NCBI GenBank assembly: GCA_934183705.1 | Contig: CAKPSW010000008.1 | Span: 1 to 27,712 of the forward strand | From: an uncultured Bacilli bacterium | Lineage (GTDB): Bacteria > Bacillota_I > Bacilli_A > RF39 > UBA660 | Length of the DNA: 27,712 nucleotides | Direction of reading: 5' to 3' | Part shown: positions 6,173-13,054 of the stretch, piece after piece | How the letters are laid out: each line of letters starts with the position of its first letter | How positions within the stretch are numbered: the first letter of the stretch is position 1 | The notes under the pieces: model-generated | Seen by the model: the letters and a program-made list of their open reading frames with translations, nothing else | Told to the model about the DNA's origin: nothing | The model's database searches: none | Made by a program: the position numbers and the translations under genes

Positions 6173-8782
6173 TTATACTCCAAAATTATTAACTCTTCTT
6201 TTCACTATTATTTTTCTTATCAAATCCATTGGTATAATAGTCATAGCAAGAGTTATTACAATTAATAATTCTCTTATTGTTATTTTAGTAGTTTGGAAAA
6301 TAGTTATACCAGAGTATACAATAGATATTTGAACTATTATAATAAATATTATTATAAATATAAAGATTTTATTTTCTTTTATATGAGCTAATATATGAAG
6401 CCTATGTGTTCTAGCATTAAAAGCATTAAAAGTAGCTAAGAAAATAAATAAACAGAAAAATGATGTCATAAAATGATTAGTATCTATAAATAAATTCTTT
6501 ATAATAGGTAGTTTTAAAAACATTATACATAAGATAAGAGAATATAACCCAGATATAATTATTTCATTTATCATATATTTATTTAATATATTCTCTTCCT
6601 TTTTCTTTGGTGGCTCATGCATATATTCTATTCTTGGCACTTCATAAGAAAATGCTAATCCTGCTAAAGTATCCATTACCATATTTATCCAAAGCATTTG
6701 AATTACTGTTATTGGTGAAGGTACTCCAATAAATGGTCCTATTAAGGATAACGATACTGCCGATATATTTACTGATAATTGAAAAATAATAAATTTACGA
6801 ATATTTTTAAATATTGTTCTACCATATAATATAGCTTTTGAAATAGAGATAATATTATCATCTAATATTACTATATCCGAAGCTTCTTTAGCTACTTCAG
6901 TACCACTTCCCATTGCAAATGATACATCAGCCTTCTTAAGAGCTATAGAATCATTTACACCATCTCCAGTCATACCTGATACTAACCCTAATTCTTTAGC
7001 CAAAGTTACTAATCTTCTCTTATCTTCAGGAAGAGCTCTTGCCACTACTTTTAAATTAGGTAATATCTTTTTTAATTCATCGTCAGTTAATTTTTTTACC
7101 TCTTCACTTGATAGTATTATATCACTATCACTTCTTATTATACCAACTTCAATGGCTATTCTTTCAGCAGTATTTTTAGAATCCCCTGTTACCATTACAA
7201 TATCTACTCCAGCTTTAGAAATAAGACTTATTCCATCTTTCGCTTCACTTCTTACTTCATCTTTAATAAATACTATTCCTACTAGAGTATTTCTTCTTAA
7301 ATTATCTGTTGGATATATACTTTTAGATATAGCTAGAGCAATAGCCCTTTTACCTTCCCCTGTCTCCTCATCTATTAATTTTTTTACTTTATCTTTATCT
7401 ATTTTTTTACATCTGCCGTCTATATCGATATAATCTTCTGTATACATAAGTATTTTATCATAGGCACCCTTAATTAATTTTATTTGTTTATTATCCTTTT
7501 CTATTACCGATATAGAATATTTATTTTTACTATTAAATAATACTTTATCTTTTATTTTAACTTCTTCTCTTCTTCTTTTATTAATAAAAGATAAAAGTGC
7601 TTTATCAGTTAAATTACCCCCTATTATTTTATTAGAAGTATCATCTAAAATAGAGTCATTATTATATATTATGCTACTCTCTATTATTTGTTCATAATTT
7701 TTAGGTAAATTCTTTTTACTACTATATTTCACCCCATTACCATTCATTATTGATACTACTTTCATCTTACCATTTGTTATAGTTCCTGTCTTATCAGTAA
7801 ATAAGATATTTAATGAACCCGCTGTTTCAATTCCGACCATTTTTCTTACTAAGACATTATCCTTAAGCATCTTTTTAGAATTAGTAGATAAAACTAATGT
7901 TATCATCATAGGTAATCCTTCAGGAACTGACATTACAAGTACTGATACCGCTAGAGTCATAGCTTCTAATAAATAACCAATATAAGTATTTAATGATATA
8001 CTTTTAATTATAGATAAGTCAAAATTATTTAAAATAAATATTTTAGAAAATAAATAAGATATAGCTATTAGTATAGCGGCAATATAGCCTATTATACTTA
8101 TTATTTTAGCTAGATTAGTCAGTCTTAACTTTAAAGGAGAAGTATCTTCTTTTACTATTAACTCTTTTGCCATCTTACCATATAACGTATCCATACCAAC
8201 TTTAGTTACTACTACTTCAGCCTCTCCATCATATATAGTAGTACCCTTATATACTTTATTATTTTCACTTGCTATAGTAATATCATTTATATATTCTTTA
8301 TATTCTTCCTTTGTCTCACCATTTAATGATGATGAATCAATAGATAACATACCCCTTATCAATATTCCATCAGCAGGTATCTTCTCCCCACTAGAAAGTA
8401 TTATTATATCTCCCTTTACTATTTCATCTATTTTAATTTCACTTACCACACCTTCTCTTCTTACCCTTATATTTATCTTTGAAGACTCTTCTTGCATTCT
8501 TTCAAACGCCTTATTAGAACCATATTCACTAATCGCAGATATTAAAGATGCTACTATTATAGCTACCGTTATTCCTATTGTTTCAAAATAGTCGAAATCT
8601 TTAAAAAGAAATATTGTTTTAACGGCTAGTGCTATAATTAAAATCTTTATTATAGGATCTCCTAAAGTTTCTATAAATAAGCCTAAGAAAGTATTTTTAT
8701 TTTTACCACCAATAGTATTTGTCCCATATTTTTTTCTACTGTCTCTTACTTCTTCATTACTTAAACCATTATTATTATACAT
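6173..8782 (-). CDS. P-type Ca2+-transporting ATPase (P2 type)
   Basis: This 869-aa cation pump is of the SERCA/PMCA-like P2 class and most likely exports Ca2+. In order it shows the N-terminal cation-ATPase segment, an actuator loop with NGET (about 154-157, in place of TGES), the M4 cation site VPEGLP (about 286-291), the phosphorylation loop DKTGT (330-334), the nucleotide-domain motif KGAYDKIL, MVTGDS and MTGDGVNDS in the P domain, and an M6 segment with WINMVMDTLAG whose Asn and Asp fit Ca2+ ligands. The ATG at 8782 follows AGGAGG by 5-6 nt; an in-frame ATG seven codons upstream has no ribosome site. Ca2+ specificity is inferred from M4/M6 residues. GtrA upstream ends at a terminator, so this gene is probably transcribed separately. 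Confidence 0.92.
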   Translation of the reverse strand: MYNNNGLSNEEVRDSRKKYGTNTIGGKNKNTFLGLFIETLGDPIIKILIIALAVKTIFLFKDFDYFETIGITVAIIVASLISAISEYGSNKAFERMQEESSKINIRVRREGVVSEIKIDEIVKGDIIILSSGEKIPADGILIRGMLSIDSSSLNGETKEEYKEYINDITIASENNKVYKGTTIYDGEAEVVVTKVGMDTLYGKMAKELIVKEDTSPLKLRLTNLAKIISIIGYIAAILIAISYLFSKIFILNNFDLSIIKSISLNTYIGYLLEAMTLAVSVLVMSVPEGLPMMITLVLSTNSKKMLKDNVLVRKMVGIETAGSLNILFTDKTGTITNGKMKVVSIMNGNGVKYSSKKNLPKNYEQIIESSIIYNNDSILDDTSNKIIGGNLTDKALLSFINKRRREEVKIKDKVLFNSKNKYSISVIEKDNKQIKLIKGAYDKILMYTEDYIDIDGRCKKIDKDKVKKLIDEETGEGKRAIALAISKSIYPTDNLRRNTLVGIVFIKDEVRSEAKDGISLISKAGVDIVMVTGDSKNTAERIAIEVGIIRSDSDIILSSEEVKKLTDDELKKILPNLKVVARALPEDKRRLVTLAKELGLVSGMTGDGVNDSIALKKADVSFAMGSGTEVAKEASDIVILDDNIISISKAILYGRTIFKNIRKFIIFQLSVNISAVSLSLIGPFIGVPSPITVIQMLWINMVMDTLAGLAFSYEVPRIEYMHEPPKKKEENILNKYMINEIIISGLYSLILCIMFLKLPIIKNLFIDTNHFMTSFFCLFIFLATFNAFNARTHRLHILAHIKENKIFIFIIIFIIIVQISIVYSGITIFQTTKITIRELLIVITLAMTIIPMDLIRKIIVKRRVNNFGV

Positions 8783-8845
8783 AAGATTCCTCCTATAGTA
8801 CATAATATTTATCTATCTTTTAATTTAGTAATAGTATTATTAGAC

Positions 8846-8868
8846 AAAAAAAGACTAAAATTTTAGTC
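8846..8868 (-). terminator. Intrinsic terminator after the gtrA-like gene
   Basis: On the minus strand, GACTAAAATTTTAGTC forms a self-complementary stem followed directly by seven Ts. It lies a few bases after the GtrA-like stop and upstream of the Ca2+ ATPase gene. Confidence 0.8.
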
Positions 8869-8873
8869 ATTTA

Positions 8874-9299
8874 TTAATTATATTTTTTAAATACATATCT
8901 TCTATTAGTATAGTAATTATATATAAATGTTAATAGTGAACTAATTATTTTTGACCAAAAATTACCCATTCCTATTTTTTCAATAAATATTATTAAAAGT
9001 GTACTATCTATTAAAAAACCAACTACTCTAAAAATAATAAAATCTAATATCTGTGTTATCTTACTTCTTTTATCTTTAGGTACTGAAGAGAATAATCTTT
9101 GATTTAGATAAAATAGTATACTAAACGAAAATAAATACGCTATAAAATTAGCTACTATATAAGCTTTAGGATTTATTTTTGTAATAATAAAATATATTAA
9201 ATATAATATTATTGTACAAACAATAGAAATACTACAATATCTTAAAAATTTTTTGTTATTTTTATATATATTAATTATCTTAGTAGATATATTATTCAT
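8874..9299 (-). CDS. GtrA-like membrane protein
   Basis: This 141-aa protein has four hydrophobic segments (about residues 20-40, 47-65, 88-108 and 115-130) and family hallmarks: an N-terminal FLRYCSIS segment, a mid-loop FYLNQRLFSS and the C-terminal YYTNRRYVFK. GtrA-family proteins are thought to flip or help transfer polyprenyl-linked sugars for surface polysaccharide or teichoic acid glycosylation; the exact substrate cannot be told here. AAAGGAGT precedes the ATG. It has its own promoter (9340-9369) and terminator (8846-8868), so it appears monocistronic. No glycosyltransferase partner is next to it. Confidence 0.85.
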   Translation of the reverse strand: MNNISTKIINIYKNNKKFLRYCSISIVCTIILYLIYFIITKINPKAYIVANFIAYLFSFSILFYLNQRLFSSVPKDKRSKITQILDFIIFRVVGFLIDSTLLIIFIEKIGMGNFWSKIISSLLTFIYNYYTNRRYVFKKYN

Positions 9300-9339
9300 G
9301 CTGACTCCTTTAATTCTTCTCTATAATTATTTTTATAAT

Positions 9340-9369
9340 ATTATAACATAAAATTTTCTAGTTTGACAA
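9340..9369 (-). promoter_or_regulatory. Predicted promoter of the gtrA-like gene
   Basis: On the minus strand, TTGTCA (9364-9369) and TATAAT (9340-9345, with an upstream TGT giving an extended -10) are 18 nt apart. The -35 overlaps the U-run of the upstream terminator. Confidence 0.65.
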
Positions 9370-9392
9370 AAAAATCACTATCTCGTGATTTT
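9368..9392 (-). terminator. Intrinsic terminator after the DUF11-like gene
   Basis: On the minus strand an 8-bp stem AAATCAC/GTGATTT-type with a 6-nt loop GAGATA is followed by a T-run. Its 5' arm begins at the TAA of the out-of-frame continuation (9392-9394), so the terminator marks the natural end of the longer reading frame, not the premature stop at 9535. Confidence 0.8.
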
Positions 9393-9543
9393 TATATTCT
9401 CCAATATGGAACACTACAATCTTGACATTTAGTATTATACCTTATAACTGGGCTTATTACAATGGATGTATTACTATATATTGTTTTTGTACCTTCATAA
9501 ATTAAAGTTGCAGTATTTTTTAATTTAAATGGCATTAAGTATC
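9392..9543 (-). pseudogene. Out-of-frame C-terminal continuation of the DUF11-like gene
   Basis: Reading through the A9 tract (plus-strand 9544-9552) with one extra A gives an open frame of about 50 codons, including LKNTATLIYEGTKTIYSNTS. This is the expected last strand pair of a DUF11-type domain (NTATV..EG...SNT). The frame ends in CQDCSVPYWRI and stops at 9392, abutting the terminator. As sequenced it is not in frame with the preceding 130 aa. Slippage on the A-tract, during replication, transcription or translation, or a sequencing error would join them into a protein of about 178 aa. Confidence 0.65.
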
Positions 9544-9927
9544 TTTTTTTTTAACTTTGAATGTCACTTTTGTTTCACTATTAGCGGTAACAGTACCCAT
9601 TTGTACTGTTAGAGTGCCAGTTCCTTCTTCATACTGATATTGCGATTCTAAAGCCGCAGTATCATTTATTGTTACGCTAGATGGAATAAAGGTTGCTAGA
9701 GCTATATTTATTATATCTTCTAACTTAGCATCTTTATAATCATTTTCAGTATTATTATTTAATGTTATTGTATAAGTTAATGCACCATCTACCCAATTTT
9801 CTTTATCAGCCTCTTTTTTTAAAGTAAGCCCATCTACTAGATTTACTACCGAAGTATTTGAAGTCAAAGTTGTTGGTATATTATTGTATGTTCCTGTAGC
9901 ATTTATAGTATTTGTAAGTTCATTCAT
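9535..9927 (-). CDS. DUF11-like repeat-domain surface protein, frameshifted at a poly-A tract
   Basis: The in-frame part is 130 aa: an N-terminal strand segment (NATGTYNN, LTSNTSVVNLVDGLTLKKEAD) and most of one immunoglobulin-like DUF11 domain (LTYTITLNNNTEND, SVTINDTA, LTVQMGTVTANSETKVTFKV). Such domains occur in Gram-positive surface or spore-coat-like proteins. It ends abruptly in KKKDT at a run of nine As, while the missing last strands of the domain follow in another frame. The start has AAGAGG upstream. No signal peptide or sorting motif is visible in either frame, so surface location is inferred from the family and from the collagen-like neighbour, which ends 55 bp upstream. Both genes may form one operon. 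Confidence 0.7.
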   Translation of the reverse strand: MNELTNTINATGTYNNIPTTLTSNTSVVNLVDGLTLKKEADKENWVDGALTYTITLNNNTENDYKDAKLEDIINIALATFIPSSVTINDTAALESQYQYEEGTGTLTVQMGTVTANSETKVTFKVKKKDT

Positions 9928-9981
9928 ATTAATCCTCTTACTAAAACTTATGCATATATATTTATATTATTATAATAATTA

Positions 9982-10413
9982 TTAATCTAGTTGTATTACA
10001 CTTAATCTAGCATTTACGCCATCAGCAAATACAAGTTCTGTATTCTCTTCGGTGGTAATTACTAAAGTTACTTCATCATCTTCTCTTAACGAAAATATAA
10101 AGGTACTAGCAATTTGAGTTTGAAGATTGGCTTTTAAAGTTCCTTTTATTATACTAGGTGCTAGAAAAATCCCTTCTACCTTACTCCTATTTTATAATTT
10201 ATATCCGATGTAGTATTTAAGTTTACAAAATAGTTTATTTGATAAGTACCAAAATTTCTTATTACTATTGCATATGTACTATTAAAACTAGTTAAAAAAG
10301 CAATTCCAGTAGCTTCAAGCAGAAGAATGGTCTCTGTATTAGGAGTAAGATTAATTCTTTGAGCAGTGCTTGAATATCTCTCCCCATAAGCTATTAATTT
10401 ACCAGGATCACCT
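9982..10413 (-). pseudogene. Out-of-frame C-terminal domain of the collagen-like gene (BclA-C-like)
   Basis: After the frame break at an A6 run (plus 10449-10454), the shifted frame continues with GEKGEPGEKGDKGDPGK and then a beta-rich domain (INLTPNTETILLLEATG, FGTYQINYFVNL). This frame stops again near 10184. A second single-base shift, apparently one missing G at 10179-10180, restores GIFLAPSIIKGTLKA and runs to GVNARLSVIQLD and a TAA at 9982. The pattern fits the C1q/TNF-like trimerisation head of BclA-type collagen-like proteins. The two shifts compensate, so the undamaged gene would span 9982-11049, about 355 codons. It could be decay, phase variation or error. Confidence 0.7.
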
Positions 10414-11049
10414 TTATCCCCTTTCTCTCCAGGCTCTCCTTTTTCCCCTTTTTTCTCCCCTCTCTCCAGGCTCTCCCTTTTCTCCTTGTGGTCCTATAGG
10501 TCCAACGTCTCCAACATCACCTTTTTGTCCTTTCGGAATATAGAAGGTTAAATGATGAACATTATTTTCAAAGTCATCCAAAACTTGAGCCTCTTCATCT
10601 GGATTTATAGTCTCTGTTTCATCTATTGAAATCATTTCACTTCGTCCTATTTCTCCTGGAAAACCACGAGGTCCCTGTTCTCCTTTTTCTCCCTGAGGCC
10701 CCATTATACCAGTCTCACCACGAGGTATTTTAAAGTTTAATATTACGTCCATGTCAGTGCCAACATCAACAACCATAGCCTCGCTTCCAGCATCTCCCGT
10801 CTCAGTTGTCCCAACATTAACAGTAGCCCCTCCATTAGGTCCTTTAGGACCCGTCGGACCAATTTCTCCCATATCGCCTTTAGGACCGGTCGGGCCTATT
10901 GGACCTATTGGACCAATATCTCCTCTATCACCTTTAGGGCCAGTAGGACCAATTGCATAATAACATTTAACATCTTTATTTTTATCTTCTAGTAATTTCT
11001 GGATTTTATCTTTTAAATTTTCATTGCAATTATTTTTATCATTTCTCAT
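10414..11049 (-). CDS. Collagen-like (Gly-X-Y) surface protein, N-terminal in-frame part
   Basis: The in-frame part is 211 aa. A short charged N-terminus (about 30 residues with a KDKIQKLLEDK helix) is followed by a Gly-X-Y block (GPTGPKGDRGDIGPIGPIGP and onward). Next comes a non-collagen spacer of about 40 residues (VNVGTTETGDAGSEAMVVD, VILNFKIPRGE), then a second collagen block, a second spacer (EAQVLDDFENN, HHLTFYIPKGQ) and a third block that breaks into RGKRRAWRERG at a frameshift. Collagen blocks with such phage-tail-like spacers occur in Bacilli surface and exosporium-type proteins and in phage fibres. GGAGG precedes the ATG. No signal peptide or anchor motif is visible. See the separate entry for the out-of-frame C-terminal head. 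Confidence 0.8.
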   Translation of the reverse strand: MRNDKNNCNENLKDKIQKLLEDKNKDVKCYYAIGPTGPKGDRGDIGPIGPIGPTGPKGDMGEIGPTGPKGPNGGATVNVGTTETGDAGSEAMVVDVGTDMDVILNFKIPRGETGIMGPQGEKGEQGPRGFPGEIGRSEMISIDETETINPDEEAQVLDDFENNVHHLTFYIPKGQKGDVGDVGPIGPQGEKGEPGERGEKRGKRRAWRERG

Positions 11050-11110
11050 ATATAATCCTCCACTATAATTTATGTTAATTACTAAAGATTAGAATGAGCG
11101 ATTATAAACA

Positions 11111-11362
11111 ATGAAAAGAAAAAGAGAATTAATTGATGATATTCTAGATCCTAATTATAATCTTGAAGATATAGATTATGATTATAATCCAGATGCACAT
11201 TATTCAGATAGTGATATTAAAATTAAATACTTAAGATGTGGATTTGAAGAAAACGTATCAGACTTCATCTATGATGAGTTTGCAAAAAAACAAAAAAGAT
11301 TCAGAATTTTTTCTAAATCTTTGTTTTACCTAGATCTTCCTTTTGTTTCATTAGTTATTTGA
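11111..11362 (+). pseudogene. Possible remnant of a plus-strand gene
   Basis: This is the only plus-strand reading frame that looks coding. The first 60 or so residues (MKRKRELIDDILDP, then an Asp/Tyr-rich stretch and YLRCGFEENVSDFIYDEF) have normal-looking codon use. Its last part reads antisense through the terminator and 3' end of the VWA-metallopeptidase gene, so those residues are unlikely to be genuine. No ribosome site is visible before the ATG. It may be the stump of a gene truncated when this accessory block formed, or a chance frame. No family is recognised. Confidence 0.35.
11284..11322 (-). terminator. Intrinsic terminator of the MoxR/VWA operon
   Basis: On the minus strand a 12-bp stem (AAAGATTTAGAA/TTCTGAATCTTT, one wobble pair, loop AAAA) is followed by T-runs interrupted by one G. 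It starts 4 nt after the stop codon of the metallopeptidase-VWA gene. Confidence 0.85.
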
Positions 11363-12651
11363 TAATTATATAGTCTTTCAAGTTGTTCATCATCTATATG
11401 AATTACTTTACCACCTTTAGGATTAATTCTTTCACCACTAAAAACTATCCATATTGCATCAAGTGGCATATCTGGCATTGAAGCTTCACCATCAGTAAAA
11501 ATTATTTTATTTTCAACTCGCCTTGAGAAAGCACCTACAGCAACATTAAAGTCAGTACCTCCACCACCTTCAAATTGCATATTTTCTATATCTTCTTCTG
11601 TTCTAATCTCATGAAATCCATAAAATTCTGTATCAAAGCATCCAACTTTTAATTTAGTATGTTGTAATATATTTTTACATTCTCTTAAAAAGTTCTTTAA
11701 TAATACTTCATCTATTGAACCGCTTGTATCAAGAACAATTTCAGTTTCCGGCATTGGTTGTTCTTCTAAATTAGCACTAACTACACCATCTTCTAATGTT
11801 GCATTTTTATAAGACCAATCAACATCATACTTAATTGTCTCTCTTAAAACATATCGCCAATCAATTATTGGTTTAGCAGTACCTATATCATTAACTGTTC
11901 TAATGCCTCTATTCATTGATGTACCTGCCTGTGATGCTTGTTTTGAAATTGCCTCTTTTAATTCTTCTAGCTGTTTTTTCTTATCTTCAAGATTCTTTTT
12001 AAAAGCATCTTTTTCGCCCATACTTTCAAGTTCTTCCTGTTTCTTTTCAAGTTCAGTTTTCTCTTTACCTTTTTTATCTTTATCTTTTCCTAATAATTTA
12101 TCTAATAAACTCTCTTTTTCACCAGATTTTTCTTGTTGTTCTTTATGTTTTTTTACTGCTTGTTCCCACATACTATGAGTATCATGCCCAACATCTTGTT
12201 TTGATTTATCTTCTTCTTGTAAATCTTTCCCAGATCTATCACTCTGTTCTTGTGATTGTTTTTCCTGTAATAATTTTTCATATAATTGTTCGGCATCATA
12301 ATTAATAGCTTCTGCCATATCAATACCATCCGGTGCCATTTTTAAACCATCTCGTTTTAAAAATTGATTAATAACACCATCAGTAGCAATATTCCATAAT
12401 TCATGATCCTTACCTTCACTTCTTAATATATGATTGAATGCAATATGACATACTTCATGAGCAAATATAAAAGTTTGTTCCTCAATACTTAATCCCTCTA
12501 AATATTTCGAATTATAATATATTGTTTCTCCATCTGTGCCTGCGGTTTGTATATCTTTACTTTCCTTATAACCTACACTTGCTACTACACTCCCAAAAAA
12601 AGGATATTTAACAAGCATTTTTCTTTTTAATGCTGCTATATCATATTTCAT
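11326..12651 (-). CDS. Metallopeptidase-like (DUF2201) and VWA-domain protein
   Basis: This 441-aa protein is of the 'predicted metal-dependent peptidase' type (COG3864/DUF2201). The N-terminal domain has a zinc site H65-E-V-C-H69 followed by H74 (HExxHxxxxH). A long, highly charged coiled-coil-like linker covers about residues 120-240. The C-terminal VWA-like domain has a MIDAS set: DTSGS (308-312), the GGGGTD Thr (about 366) and FTDGE (about 385-389). No signal peptide is seen, so it is cytosolic. It is the last gene of a three-gene operon with a MoxR-type ATPase and a degenerate ATPase-like protein. MoxR ATPases and VWA proteins are known partners in chaperone-like or conflict systems. TGAGGTG precedes the ATG. 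Function here is inferred. Confidence 0.85.
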   Translation of the reverse strand: MKYDIAALKRKMLVKYPFFGSVVASVGYKESKDIQTAGTDGETIYYNSKYLEGLSIEEQTFIFAHEVCHIAFNHILRSEGKDHELWNIATDGVINQFLKRDGLKMAPDGIDMAEAINYDAEQLYEKLLQEKQSQEQSDRSGKDLQEEDKSKQDVGHDTHSMWEQAVKKHKEQQEKSGEKESLLDKLLGKDKDKKGKEKTELEKKQEELESMGEKDAFKKNLEDKKKQLEELKEAISKQASQAGTSMNRGIRTVNDIGTAKPIIDWRYVLRETIKYDVDWSYKNATLEDGVVSANLEEQPMPETEIVLDTSGSIDEVLLKNFLRECKNILQHTKLKVGCFDTEFYGFHEIRTEEDIENMQFEGGGGTDFNVAVGAFSRRVENKIIFTDGEASMPDMPLDAIWIVFSGERINPKGGKVIHIDDEQLERLYNYQITNETKGRSR

Positions 12652-12661
12652 AACTTACACC

Positions 12662-13054
12662 TCAAATTCGTGCAACTAATGAAAATATTTCTTCACTTAT
12701 TTTATCTTTATTTATTTCATTTGCAGTAACAATTATTATACAGCTTTTAGGTAATTCAAATGTAGATATTTTCCTATGTTCTAATAATTCACAAAACTTT
12801 AATTGTTCTTCTTTAGAAATCGAATCAATTTTATCAATTACTAATATTCCACTGGCATTTGTACTTAATATTTCATTAAACCATTTAGGAGGCATAAAAT
12901 CTACTCCATCATAATGACCATTTAACTCTTTAACATCAACATTGGCAGGCACTACAACTGCATCAGGTAGATCCTTACTAGATATAAAATCAACTAATAT
13001 TGGTGCAACATTTGCTTTAATATATGACAATAATATTTCTTTCTTATTTTCCAT
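12662..13054 (-). CDS. Degenerate AAA+ (MoxR-like) partner protein lacking Walker A
   Basis: This 130-aa protein aligns by eye with the middle of the neighbouring MoxR ATPase. Its MPPKWFNEIL, GILVIDKIDSI, ELPKSCIIIVTANE and EEIFSLVARI parallel the ATPase's VPPTWLKKLQ, HVVFFDEITNA, KLPENARIVAAGND and EPLFNRFAHVYI. It has no P-loop, and the Walker B acidic pair DE is DK (D74, K75), so ATP hydrolysis is not expected. A regulatory or structural subunit of the AAA ring is a reasonable guess. Its ATG overlaps the ATPase stop (TAATG), implying translational coupling, and AAGGAGG lies 12 nt upstream. It ends at a TGA just before the next gene's ribosome site. Confidence 0.7.
   Translation of the reverse strand: MENKKEILLSYIKANVAPILVDFISSKDLPDAVVVPANVDVKELNGHYDGVDFMPPKWFNEILSTNASGILVIDKIDSISKEEQLKFCELLEHRKISTFELPKSCIIIVTANEINKDKISEEIFSLVARI

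Noticed and set aside
10414..11049. The collagen-like gene as a phage tail fibre
   Set aside because: No other phage structural genes are nearby, and the C-terminal head resembles BclA-type surface proteins.
12662..12664. TGA read as tryptophan (Mollicutes code 4)
   Set aside because: Tryptophan is encoded by TGG in the genes checked, and this in-frame TGA sits exactly before the ribosome site of the next gene, so it acts as a stop. It is the only TGA stop found, so the evidence is modest.
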